DNA of 64,000 nucleotides from assembly GCA_036873135.1 (NCBI GenBank), contig JAPTYO010000003.1, positions 20,422,001-20,486,000 on the forward strand, written 5' to 3'. Positions within the stretch are counted from its first letter, which is position 1, and every line of letters starts with the position of its first letter. The notes under the pieces were generated by a model that ran no database searches, was not told the origin of the DNA, and saw nothing but the letters and a program-made list of their open reading frames with translations. The DNA comes from Clarkia xantiana subsp. parviflora. Lineage: Eukaryota; Streptophyta; Magnoliopsida; Myrtales; Onagraceae. Shown here in pieces: positions 12,868 through 23,867 of this stretch. A program made the translations under genes and the position numbers.

Positions 12868-15800
12868 ATGGCTGATGATAAGCGTGACGTCGATGGACCA
12901 AAAGAAACCGTTGAAGCCTCTGGTAAGGCAATTATTGGAGGAGACTATTATCCCGAGGTTCATTCTCAACATCCTTTATATTTGCACTTCTCTGATAACC
13001 CTAGTATGAGCGTTGTGACTGATCGATTGATTGGATCTGAGAATTATGCCATGAGGAGTAGATCTCTTTTCATATTTCTGCATGGTAGAAACAAACTAGG
13101 GTTTATCAATGGAAGTTGTGTGCGTGACAAATTTGATACTGGATTAGTTGATCTTTGGGACTGATGCAATACTGTTGTCTGTGGCTGGCTTCTTAATTCA
13201 GTTGAGCGTGACATCAAGAATAGTATCATGTATGTTACGAATGCTTCTGTTATCTGGTCTGAGCTGAGAGAAATGTTCGACAAAAGAAATGGATCCCGTA
13301 CTTATCAACTTCATAGAGACATTGTCCTCACAAGACAGAATCTGGATAGTATATCTTCTTTCTATACCAGGCTCAAATTTCTGTGGGCTGAGTATGATTC
13401 TGCATCTAATCTGCCACACATTGAGGGAAATGATTTTAAAAGACACATTGAGCATAAAGAGAATCAACGTCTTTTTCAATTCTTGATGGGACTCAATGAA
13501 ACTTACTCTGCTGTAAGGAGTCAGTTGCTTCTCTTAGATCCTCTTCCTACGATGAATCAAGCATATAGTATGTTAATCCAAGAGGAAGGACAGAGGGTTG
13601 TTTCTTCAGATATAGCTGGAAATGTGGTTGGTGCTGGGGCCAATGTTGGTATTGCTGGTGAAAAGGGAAAGAAAAACCCTTTCATCAACTCTGTTTGTGA
13701 TTTTTGCAAAAAGAAGGGACACACCACTAAGAGGTGTTATGCAAAGGGGTGTGACTTCTGCAAGAAGAAGGGGCACTGCAAAGAGAATTGCTTCAAGCTG
13801 CGTGATATGAAGACAAAAGGAAGCTCTAGTGCCACCCCTGTTGGTAATGGAGGCATAGAGTTTGACATATCAGCTAGCAATGTCACTTCTACAACTACCA
13901 AGTCCTCTAATGGTGGAATGTCTCAAGGATTGGTCACATTTACCACTGAGCAATTTGATCGCTTTTTGGCTAGTATGAATCAAGCTGGTGGCTCAGCTTC
14001 CATCCCACATGATGTGACTAATGCTCTAACTACCTCTTACAATACTGGTCTAGATAGCTGGATAATTGACACTGGAGCTACTAACCACATGACTAATAGA
14101 TCAGACTGGCTTTATAACAAAAAACAGATTAGTAACTCCAGAGTCCAATTACCTAATGGTCTTTATTCTGATGTTGGCTGCATTGGTGAATACTCAATTT
14201 TTAAGGATAAGAAATTGCAGAATGTACTTTATTTACCAGATTTTAAACACAATCTCTTATCTGTTTCTAGATTGACAAATGATCTAAAATGTTCTGCAAC
14301 TTTCTTTCCACTACTTGCTATTTTGCAGGACCTCTCAAGTGGGAGGGTCTTGGGGACTTTTAAGGAGAGTTCAGGGCTTTATTTTTTTAATCCCTTTGAT
14401 AATATAGAGAGTGTTGCTTTGAATTCTTCTATTGATAATAAAGCCATGCTTTGGCATCATCGTTTAGGACACCCTGCCATAGATTCCTTGAAACAGATTA
14501 CTACTTTAGATTGTTTTCACAAAGGGCAAGTTGATTTTGATAATTGTAGTGTTTGTCCAATGGCCAAAATCACTAGACCTATGTTTCCTATTTCTGATAA
14601 TAAAGCAGATTCTATCTTTGATCTTGTTCATTCTGATGTTTGGGGACCTTATCATACACCCACTTATGACAATAAACGTTATTTTTTAACTTTGGTGGAT
14701 GATTATTCTAGGCTTACCTGGGTTTTTCTTATGCAATTCAAATCTGATGCTCCTTTGATTATTAAGAACTTTGTTGCAATGATTGAAAATCAATTTCAAA
14801 AACATGTCAAAATTTTCAGAACAGATAATGGGAAAGAGTTTTTTAATGAGCTTCTAAGTTCTTTTTTTAAATCGAAGGGGATTATACATCAAAGTAGCTG
14901 CTCTTATACCCCACAACTGAATGGGAGGGTAGAACGCAAACATAGACACCTCCTAGAGGTGGCTAGAGCTTTAAAATTTCAAAGCTACCTCCCAAATCGG
15001 TTCTGGGGGGATTGTGTCTTGACAGCTTGTTATTTGATTAACTTGATGCCCTCCAAAGTTTTAAACTGGAAATGTCCTTTGGAAATTTTAAAGGGAGTTG
15101 GTGTCAAGTTGGATCAATTAAGGGTCTTTGGATGTTTGGTTTATGCAAAAGATCTTGTTGTTTCAGATAAGTTTGCACCTCGTGCTATTGCCTCTGTTTT
15201 GATTGGTTACTCTGAAATTAGGAAAAGGGTATAAGCTTTATGATCTTACTAAGAAAAGGATTTTCTATAGCAGAGATGTTATTTTCAGAGAAGGCTTATT
15301 CCCTTTCAAAGGTTGCAAACCTGATCTGTTACCAATCTTTACTGACCAAACTCCTAGAGAGATTATCTATAATGAAGGACCCAACATTCAGTCTTCTGAG
15401 ATGACTCCTCATGATTCTAATGATTTGGGAGATATCAATGTTGGTAACCCTAATGAAGAACTGGCTGATTTTTCTCCATATGAATCTGATGAAGCTATCC
15501 ATACTTCAGATGATGTTGCTATTCAAGCACCAAATGATGATCCTATATTGGATTCTGATGGAATTATTAGAACTAATGATCCAAATGAAGATGTGCAGGT
15601 ATTGCGTAGATCAGATAGACAAACGAGAATCCCAACCAAGCTGAATGATTACATTGTTGGTCATTGTTCCACTGCACATCCTATGAGCAACTATATCTCT
15701 TATGATACAATTTCCTCTCAGTATTTTTTCTATTTGTCTAAAATATCTAGACTTGCAGAACCAGAAAACTTCGCAGAGGCTTCTAAAGATCATAATTGGG

Positions 15801-17347
15801 TGCAGGCAATGCAAGAGGAGGTTACAGATCTTAAGACAAATGGAACTTGGTCTTTGGTTCCCTTACCAAAAGGCAAAGTTGCCATTGGATGTAAGTGGGT
15901 TTACAAACTTAAATTTAACTCTGATGGTTCTTTAGAGAGGTATAAAGCACGTTTAGTTGCTAAGGGCTATAAGCAGCAGTATGGAATAGATTATTATGAA
16001 ACTTTTTCTCCTGTCACTAAAATGCAAACTGTTCGTACAATTATGGCCCTTGCTTCTGCCCATGCCTGGCCTCTATATCAGATGGATGTGTTTAATGCTT
16101 TTTTACAGGGTGACCTCGATGAGGAGGTCTATATGCAGGTACCACCAGGATTTGGTAATCAAGGGGGGAAGGTATGTAGATTGCTCAAATCCTTGTATGG
16201 CTTGAAACAAGCTAGCAGACAATGGAATATTAAACTGTGTGATACCTTGCATGAATCTGGTTATTCTCAGTCTAGACTTGATTACTCCATGTTTAGTAAG
16301 AGATGTGGCAATGATGTTGTTGTGCTTTTGGTTTATGTTGATGATTTGTTGATTACTGGGAATTGTTCCAGGCTTGTAGATGAGTTAAAATCTGTTTTGA
16401 CTAGTAGTTTTCGTATGAAGGATCTTGGTGAGTTAAAATATTTTCTGGGGATAGAGGTTGCTAGGTCTGATAAGGGTATTATGTTGTCCCAGAGAAAGTA
16501 TGCTCTTGATTTGATTAATTCTGCTGGTTTATCTGGGTGTAAAGTGGCTAGAACACCTATGGAGCAAAATTTGAAACTGGCTTCCTGTGATTATGACAGA
16601 CATCTTAATATTGGTCATGATGATATTGTCCTAAATGATGTTAGTCCTTATAGACGGCTGATAGGAAAGCTTCTTTACCTCACCATGAATAGACCTGACA
16701 TTTCTTTTGTTGTCCAATATTTGAGTCAGTTTATTCAGTGTCCTAAGCAATCTCACTTGCAGGCTGCCCTAAGGGTGGTAAGATATGTTAAGAAAGAACC
16801 TGGAAAAGGTCTTTTCCTTGATGCTTCTTCTGAAACTAAGATTTTTGGTTACTGTGATTCTGACTGGGGCAGTTGTATTCTTACCAGAAGATCTGTTACA
16901 GGATATTGTGTCAAATTAGGGAACTCCTTGGTCTCCTGGAAGGTAAAGAAACAACAAACTGTTTCTTTGTCTTCAGCAGAGGCTGAGTATATCAGCATGG
17001 GCAAAATTGTGCAGGAGATCATGTGGTTGAGGAATTTGTTGACTGAACTTGGTTTTAGTCAGAGTAGTCCTTATCTCCTTTACTGTGACAGTACAACTGC
17101 TATTCAGATTGCTAAAAATCTTGTTTTTCATGAAAGGACGAAACATATAGAAATAGCCTGCCATTTTGTGAGATCTCAGTTAATTGCTAAAGTTGTGCAG
17201 CTTAAGCATGTTAGAACAGGTGAGCAGCTAGCAGATATCTTCACTAAAGCATTACCAGCTGCTCAACATGAGAAGTTAAGTGACATGATGGGGCTAGGAA
17301 ACGTTTTTAGCAAGGGGGAGTATCTCAAGGAAGGTGATCCAGATTGA
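12868..17347 (+). pseudogene. copia gag-pol, broken by one stop and one frameshift
   Basis: Starts at ATG 12868 (MADDKRDVDG). The frame is broken by an in-frame TGA at 13162-13164 (a C-to-T change at a CGA codon would explain it) and by one extra A in the A-run 15223-15226, which leads to a TAA at 15232. Seen in order: copia-type gag; two consecutive CCHC zinc knuckles (CDFCKKKGHTTKRC and CDFCKKKGHCKENC, ~13696-13795); protease WIIDTGA (~14059); integrase HH/CC box with HHRLGH (~14456) and CSVCPMA, then TDNGKEF and NGRVERKHR; RT with YVDD (16333-16344); RNase H with SSAEAEY (~16975). Only two lesions in ~1,490 codons fits the young LTR age. It resembles RE1-type plant copia elements. It cannot make a full polyprotein, but its RNA could still be mobilised in trans. 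Confidence 0.95.
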
Positions 17348-17364
17348 AGATGGATGCTTCCAGC

Positions 17365-17375
17365 TTGAGGGGGAG
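17365..17375 (+). promoter_or_regulatory. polypurine tract
   Basis: TTGAGGGGGAG immediately before the 3' LTR, the expected plus-strand primer site. Confidence 0.85.
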
Positions 17376-17664
17376 TGTTGAAGGTGGTGCTGATTGTTCA
17401 AGCTGGAAGATTGGAGTGTTGATTTGTTTGTTTTAATTAGTTGTGGACTTCTTTGTTATTTCGGATGGCCCTGTTATTTATTCTTTGTTTTGTTTAGGGT
17501 CTTGTTCCTTCACTTTCTTTGTTTGGGGTGTATTTGAACCTAACTAAAACTTTGGATGTTATTTATGGGAGAGGGGATCCAATTGAAGGGACATCCCTGG
17601 TGACCCCAAGTGCTTGTGTCGATTACTCTCTCCCAAATTAGGGTTTGGTTTCAAGAAGTTCTCA
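17376..17664 (+). repeat. copia 3' LTR
   Basis: From TGTTGAAGG to TTCTCA, followed by the TSD GATTT. It differs from the 5' LTR at about eight positions, mostly transitions. Confidence 0.95.
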
Positions 17665-17669
17665 GATTT

Positions 17670-18304
17670 GTTCATAAACAAAATCTATATAATTAAATTG
17701 TAAAAAAAAAAAAATTCAACTATCATTTATGTAGCAATGTAGTACACATACTACAAATAATTCATCATCATTACAATGCATATAGTAGTTAGTACACACA
17801 TAACCCAACTTGCCAAGAGATGCAAGTGCAACCCATAAAATTGCACGCCTTTCCGTATTTGTGATAAGATTAATTGTTTATTTGACAAATTTTATTTCCT
17901 TGCTTTGCAATTTGCATATCATAATAATATAATATAATAATAATAAGCAATTAAATATTTAAAGTTGCACGTTGCAAATGCACTATGGTATATTGGTATG
18001 AGAGGAGATTCATGAGACAGACAATCGGAGGTCCATTGATTTTTAATTATTTCGAAAATATTATTCCAAATGACAAAGACAACACATGACCCACTGGATT
18101 TGTCCATACCCACACAACACGACACAACTAGACGCCAAACAAACCTAATAATAAAACAACACTCAATAATAAAAACGAAACGACACCAACTATAGCAATA
18201 GAAGTACCAAAACGACACAACTTATATAGTCCGAACGATCCGAAAACCCGACCCGGACAGCGAAGCACTTTACATCCGAATCACGATTCACGCGTCGCAC
18301 GCGC
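17670..18304. other. intergenic, 3' flank of WUN1-like gene
   Basis: No gene seen. The part next to 18304 should contain the 3' UTR and poly(A) signals of the minus-strand WUN1-like gene, but no single signal can be chosen in this AT-rich DNA. Confidence 0.4.
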
Positions 18305-18826
18305 TTAAATCGCGAGTACTAATCCAGGCACGGACTTGCCGACGAGGCCGGAAAGGCTGCTCTCCCAGACGTTGGGACAATGCTGGCGGCTGATCTCCGG
18401 TAAGCTCGATCTCGCGGCGGCGGTGGCGGCGGTGGCGGTTCTGGCTCCGCCGAGGCGAGTGACGGTGAGAGAAGTGTTGAAATACTCGCGGACCTGGGTG
18501 ATTATCCCATCAGTGACGGACCAGGCGTGGACCCAGTGGATGGAGCGGCGTTGGTCGCAGCCCTCGGCGAGGACGATGGGGCCGAGGGAGGTGACGGAGT
18601 CCGGGAGGAACTGGAAGTCTTCGACGGCGGCGGTTGAAGCGCCGGTGAGAAGGTGCATCAGAAACTGGTGGGTCGGCGGACCATGGAACCACCACTCGAG
18701 ATCGGGAGCGACGATGCGGTGGACGGTGGCAACGTCGCGGGAGCTTAGGGCGCGGTAGAGGGCTCGTACGACGCCGCAAGGGCTGGAATCGGAATCTTCC
18801 TCCAGGGTTTGCTGAGAGAACGCCAG
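18305..18826 (-). CDS. WUN1-like NTF2-fold protein, probable CUG start
   Basis: Wound-induced protein 1 (WUN1) family, a small plant NTF2/SnoaL-like fold whose biochemical role is not established; some members are wound- or senescence-induced. The C-terminal part has the family hallmarks: LMHLLTGAST, VEGCD-like VLAEGCD, HWVHAWSVTDG, ITQVREYFNTSLTVTR and a final SVPGLVLAI. The first ATG in any upstream frame gives only an out-of-frame start, and the first in-frame ATG (18658) gives 117 aa. Yet the same open frame continues above it with conserved NTF2-like sequence (VRALYRALSSRDVATVHR, then EWWFHGPPTHQF). No AUG lies in frame between the TAA at 18887-18889 and codon 18658. The best start is CTG at 18824-18826 in strong context (GAA-CTG-G, next codon Ala), giving 173 aa. 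Intronless. An interval of alanines (TATAATAAA-type) replaces the short linker seen in potato WUN1. The fold call is firm; the start is inferred. Confidence 0.85.
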   Translation of the reverse strand: MAFSQQTLEEDSDSSPCGVVRALYRALSSRDVATVHRIVAPDLEWWFHGPPTHQFLMHLLTGASTAAVEDFQFLPDSVTSLGPIVLAEGCDQRRSIHWVHAWSVTDGIITQVREYFNTSLTVTRLGGARTATAATAAARSSLPEISRQHCPNVWESSLSGLVGKSVPGLVLAI

Positions 18827-18975
18827 TTCTGGACTTAGTCGCTGAGGATGAGGAAGAAGATGATGACTGTACTGAACAGCTGCTGTTTATGACTCTTTCT
18901 TCCTTCTGTATATAGATGAAGAAGATGATGAGAGATTGAGAATTAATTGTATTTTTGGAGTGAAGATGTGGAGAG

Positions 18976-18983
18976 TTTATATA
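18976..18983 (-). promoter_or_regulatory. TATA box of WUN1-like gene
   Basis: TATATAAA on the minus strand, about 150 bp above the proposed CUG start, predicting transcription from about 18945. The leader from there to the CUG has no AUG. A CCACGT (ABRE/G-box-like) core lies further up near 19060. Confidence 0.6.
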
Positions 18984-18989
18984 GGGAAG

Positions 18990-19753
18990 GAGGATGTGGT
19001 TTCTCGAGGCTTTCCTATTTATTTGACTCGTTATCTATTGCTTGCTGTCTCTTCTTTCGCCACGTAATCTACTTTTATCATATATTTTTTTTTTTGCCAT
19101 AACTTTTATCATCTAATTGACTGACTATTCATGTTTTCCAAAATATAATATAATAATGAAAATGAAAATAGATAAATGTAAAATTGTTGTGACTCGTGAC
19201 TATATGATTAGCGGATGTATGTATCAGGTTACATAAATTAAGTTAAAACAATGTACGTGTTCTTTCACTTGTTGTACGTGTTCTTTCTCTGCTTCTGTAG
19301 TTAATTTTATTATTATTATAATATCTATATTTAAGATAAATAAAACAGTTATTTAAAAATATATATTATAAAACTGTTTCAAATTTATCTTTAATTAGTA
19401 TATGATTATATTTTTAAGGTTATTCTGATTATCTTAAAAGAGATATTATTTGTAGGTGTTAGGTAAATAAATTGTATTATTTATAAAAATATATTACATG
19501 AACTAACTCGTTATATACATTTTATATGAGAATAAAATAAAATAAGAATGAGTACTATTTTTTTTTATTTTATGAATGATTACTATTTCTGTCGTCGTAT
19601 TATATTCATTCTTCTTTACTTAGGGAACAATATAACCTATTTACATGCCACAAAAATAAATAAATTACGCATTCAAGTTTCAATCACGCGTCACTGCTTT
19701 CGGCTGACATTATAATGTGAAAGGAGTGAACTAGTTGGTGGGCCGACTCCTTC
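18990..19753. other. upstream region of WUN1-like gene
   Basis: No gene. It holds the promoter-distal region and one ultra-short A/T-run insertion (19071-19112). Otherwise AT-rich with no recognised element. Confidence 0.45.
19071..19112. repeat. ultra-short T-run insertion with 11-bp direct repeats
   Basis: ACTTTTATCAT at 19071-19081 and again at 19102-19112 flanks a ~20-bp insert that is essentially a T-run ending TGCCATA (minus-strand poly-A with a TATGGCA edge). Confidence 0.6.
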
Positions 19754-19756
19754 TCA

Positions 19757-20107
19757 GAGCATTCACAATGGTAAGAAACATTTTGGATCCCATTTTGAGT
19801 CACATCATCGCCAACTCACTAATATGTTATAAAAATATTAAATTTATTTAAAATGTCTTATCTCTTTCAATGGCAAAGACATTTTAAAATGTTCACATGA
19901 TATAAATCACCCATTAAACAATAGAGATATGTTAAATAAACCAATAAAATATGGAGAGATTGTAAAAAGTTAGAAGTGTCCATGGACAACTTAGAGGAAA
20001 GAGAATAAACATTCATGTGGACAATTAGTGGAGAGACAAAAAATGTCTCTCATTCTCTCATCCACATAGGCAAAATGTCCATCAAAATTTGCCCATTGGA
20101 AATGCTC
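19757..20107. mobile_element. Harbinger-type MITE A
   Basis: A 351-bp element with terminal inverted repeats GAGCATTCACAATGG / CCATTGGAAATGCTC and a 3-bp TSD, TCA, on both sides. Three-bp TSDs and these ends suggest a PIF/Harbinger (Tourist-like) MITE. A second copy follows at 20147. Confidence 0.75.
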
Positions 20108-20146
20108 TCATGTAGGCGAAAAATGTACTCCAAATAAAGTGATTTA

Positions 20147-20498
20147 GAGCATTCACAATGGTGCAAGCCATTTTGGTTCCCATTTTGAGTCATCTCACCT
20201 CCACATCATCAATTGTAATGATAATATTAATTTAGTTTGAAATGGCTTAACCTCCTACAATGGCAAAGACAATTTTTGTCTCAAATTTGATTATTATATA
20301 ATATAAATATTAGATACAACATGGAGAGATAATAAAAACTATAGCAACATATGAAAGAGTACAAAATGTCTCATGGACAACTTAGAGGAAAGATAATAAG
20401 AAATTAGATGGACAATTAGTGGTATGGACAAATTTTGTCCTAACCTCTCACATCCACATAAGCAAATGTCTTGAAAAATTTGCCCATTGAAAGTGCTC
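20147..20498. mobile_element. Harbinger-type MITE B
   Basis: A 352-bp relative of MITE A, in the same orientation and only 39 bp away, with TSD TTA on both sides. The different TSD shows that it is an independent insertion rather than a tandem duplication. Confidence 0.78.
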
Positions 20499-20596
20499 TT
20501 ATAGCCTCTCTATTATGAGAGCACCTACCGTTTCTAGGGTTTGCGATACTTATAGAGTTCTAGACTCGAGTCCAAACAGTAGGGACCTATAGCAAT

Positions 20597-20996
20597 TAGG
20601 GATTGGCAAAAAAACCGTTCCGGCCGGACCGGCCCGGAACTGGACCGGTTCCAAACAGACCAGGTTTCGCAAGTGGAAACCGAGTCAAGAATCGTTTGTA
20701 TACTTCTGATGTAACCGGTTTTAAACTGGACCGGACTGGTTTGGACCGGTTTTTTTTTACCCGGACTGGTTTTTTGTTTTTTAATTTGTAGTGTAAATCT
20801 ATAAATAAAAAACGGGTCGGACCGGTTCCGAACCGGTTTTGGACCGGACTGGTCTGCTTTTTATAAAACAGTCCGGAACCGGTCCAGATTTTGTTGGTCA
20901 ACATCTAATTCGGTCCGGACCGGACCGAACTACTTAAACCAGTTCCGGTCCAGTCCAGAACCGGCACAGGCCGGACCGGTCGAATGCCCATCCCTA
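20597..20996. mobile_element. hAT MITE rich in GGACCGG repeats
   Basis: A 400-bp element beginning TAGGGATTGGC and ending GCCCATCCCTA, flanked by a perfect 8-bp TSD, ATAGCAAT (20589-20596, 20997-21004). The interior is dominated by GGACCGG/CCGGTCC motifs, so each arm is locally palindromic. The 8-bp TSD and TAGGG ends identify hAT. It encodes nothing. Confidence 0.9.
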
Positions 20997-21004
20997 ATAG
21001 CAAT

Positions 21005-23657
21005 AGTATCCTAATATTATGTATTATAATACGAGACGCTTATCAAATCGTGAAAATCCAGACTCCTCTGCTCCGCTAAGAAAAACATTTGCAAAAAGAA
21101 AATATAGAGTTTTGCTCCACGATTTCTCTCTAACAATCTTATTTGAAGTGTTAATCTTAATAATGAATGTGATGAACTTACTGTTTATAGATAATTCCCA
21201 CTGTTTTTATGGCAATAATTCCCCTACATGTGATTGGTTATCATAGTGGAGGTGGCGACTGCTCTCTCATTGGTTAATATAGATGACTATTGGTATCGAG
21301 TAGAGACTGCTATCGTTGAATGTCTCAGGGTGATGACAAGCAGGTTGCCAGATGCTATTTAGTGACAAGTAGTCGCAACTTGCCCTTAATGACAAGTTGG
21401 TTTCCCAACTGCTAGATGCTGAATGGTTGGATTTTGCTTAGTTGTCTTTGATAATTGAGAACCTCTTTATTCCGGTTGGGCGTCAGATTTAGATTTATTC
21501 GTCGTCGAGTCTTTCATTGTAAGGGGTTCAACACGCACAATATAATTTTATTGTCGTGTTTAGATTTCAAAATACGACACACACAATAAAGTTGAGTTAC
21601 TAAGTTTAGTTTTTTAGTACTTTTGTGAACAAATCATTTTTACTAACTTTAAAAATTTCAATTAGTGGTTTAATTTTTAGAGTTTGTCAACCTTATATTA
21701 TGAACATATTGTATACTGACATATTAATTCATGTATTTTTGTTATACGGAGTTCAATTATGTAGATTATTGCTTAAAGATTTTGTATAAATATGTATATT
21801 AACACAAAATGATACCACGGCACAAACACACACAAAATTGTGTGTCATATTCGTAATTGTAAAACATAGCAATATATTTACATCTAAAATAACATCTAAT
21901 ATCACCAAATTAGCCCATTAAAAGTAAATCAACAATCATCAATATTTTTCCATTTTTAAAATTCCAACACAAAATCTCTAATTTCTTTGAAAAATTGTGT
22001 TGATCAATTTCTTGTCGACAAGAAAACGAGCACACCAAACTAATTAACTATTAACAACAATTAATTACTTAACTACTTTTGCAGTTGTGGGTCTTAGTTT
22101 TCCCAACCGACCAATAGAGACCAATTTCCTTTTGTTCTTCACCTTCCAGTTCCATCTACTACTGTTGACTCAAGAGCTACTCCATCGTCACTATTTTGTT
22201 GAGAAAGATCTGCAAATAAAAAATTGCCTCTAATTAAAGCAGCTTTTGCTTATCAAAATCAAAATTGTTGAAAAGGCTCTATGTATGTTATTAGGTCAGA
22301 TGGATTCGAGAAAGGTGAAAACACAATCGAATGATCGATAGTGGAAAATGATGCAAATAAATGATCGATAGTGGAACATAATGCGAATAATTTAAAAGGT
22401 GGTATATGTATGTATACATCGGCAATGTCAAATTTTTTGTTTAGGATAAAAATTGAATTAAGAGTAAATAATGAAAAAAGAAGTAACGAAGGGAATATAG
22501 ACTTTTAAAAAGTAAAAAAATGAAAATAACTACATTTTTAATTTATAAAATACTCATCGCAAAAACCGATGAGGGTAATTGACCCCTAACTTAGTTTGTA
22601 AACGAGTTAAATTACTCATGATATACTTGAGATCGGCTCGGTCGATATTCGAATTCGACTAGTTAAAATTCAGGCAATATATATATGAGATAAATAAAAT
22701 ATACAATATGATTAAATAATGTTGATTTTTTTAACATGTTTTAAAATTAAAAATTACCACTAATACAAAAATAGAGAAATAGCACACATTTCAGTTCAAA
22801 AAAAAAAAAATTAAACATAAAAATTATAATTAATTTTGACATGCGTCATTATTGACTTAATTTAATCATAATTTGTCTTTCTGAATGGATGTTCATTTTA
22901 AAGACACTTGAATATTGTTTGTAGCAGCGACTAGACTTGACTCCAGTATATAATAATTATCTCCTTACGTACATGACTGCATTTTTATTATCAAATAGAT
23001 TATATGTGATAGTTGATGTTATTCCTAGTCCTAATTATTCGTGCTATGATACTATTCTTTTATCAACAGGAGAAATAGACCCATTGATATTGCGATAGTG
23101 GACATTGAGTTGGATGGACGAAGATGGGCAGTAGCAATTTCTCTTGGGGGTCTCTTTCGATGCTAGCAAGCTACAGACGTAATGAGATACTGACAATCTT
23201 AAGGTTAAATTATTCAAAACTAAACCAAAGTTTTGAGTGTTTTACAAAAAAATAAAAAAAATCGAACATTTCTTTTCAATACAAACAAATTAATAATAAG
23301 ATTTAAAATCAAATTTACTACTCATGCTTATTATATAGAACCGTGGCACTAATAATGGTTATGTAATTTTAAAATGTATATTAGAAAAAAAATCTCGAAA
23401 TTAAACATTAGGGCAAATATGAGTTAATTGATAAAATAACAAGTATTACTGTGAGAAATCAGAAATGTCATATTTAAATTTGAACTAATATTGTTAAAAA
23501 GTAAAACATGCGACTTAACTAACTTTTTCATAAGTTTGAATTTATTAATTTCTTTAAAGTTTAAACGGATTATTTTGAAAAACAAATTTATCCATTGGTC
23601 ACAATTAATTATGGAGAATAATATTAGTATAATTGGCGAGGGAGATTTCACATTTTA
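21005..23657. other. 2.6-kb intergenic stretch, no gene seen
   Basis: AT-rich. I found no spliced frame with domain-like content and no paired ends. A weak A-rich purine/pyrimidine patchwork suggests old unrecognisable elements. Confidence 0.4.
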
Positions 23658-23675
23658 AATGGAGTCATAATAGTT

Positions 23676-23745
23676 TTTTTTTTTTTCCCACGGGGTGGTT
23701 CTAGGGGGCCCTCATCAGGAGGGCAGCACCCGTAGCATGCTTGCT
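23676..23745 (-). mobile_element. 5'-truncated SINE copy
   Basis: About 70 bp matching, on the minus strand, the 3' part of the SINE at 31571-31820 (CTACGGGTGCTGCCCTCC) ending in a poly-A (T-run on plus). It is flanked by a perfect 18-bp TSD, AATGGAGTCATAATAGTT (23658-23675 and 23746-23763), the mark of LINE-mediated insertion. Confidence 0.88.
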
Positions 23746-23867
23746 AATGGAGTCATAATAGTTGATCTTATGTATTATGATACTCAATTAGGAATAACAC
23801 GTGCATTTAAATTAACGGTGACATTCATTAAAGGCTGTGGATATGTTTTTATTCATATCTATCTATT

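Larger units (their letters stand above)
12251..17664 (+). mobile_element. Ty1/copia LTR retrotransposon, full length but disabled
   Basis: Two 289-bp LTRs (12251-12539, 17376-17664) start with TG and end with CA. They are flanked by a perfect 5-bp TSD, GATTT (12246-12250 and 17665-17669). A PBS matching the plant initiator tRNA-Met pattern follows the 5' LTR and a polypurine tract precedes the 3' LTR. By hand I count 8 LTR differences in 289 (about 97% identity), so the insertion is fairly recent, of the order of one million years under usual plant LTR rates. Domain order is gag, protease, integrase, RT, RNase H, which defines copia. Confidence 0.97.

Noticed and set aside
12545..12931. A 128-codon minus-strand frame over the copia leader and gag start
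   Set aside because: It overlaps the PBS and gag of the retrotransposon antisense, has no recognisable domain, and is a shadow of the element.
18336..18779. Two Arg/Pro-rich frames over the WUN1-like gene (140 codons plus, 89 codons minus)
   Set aside because: They are GC-rich shadow frames of the genuine NTF2-like coding sequence.
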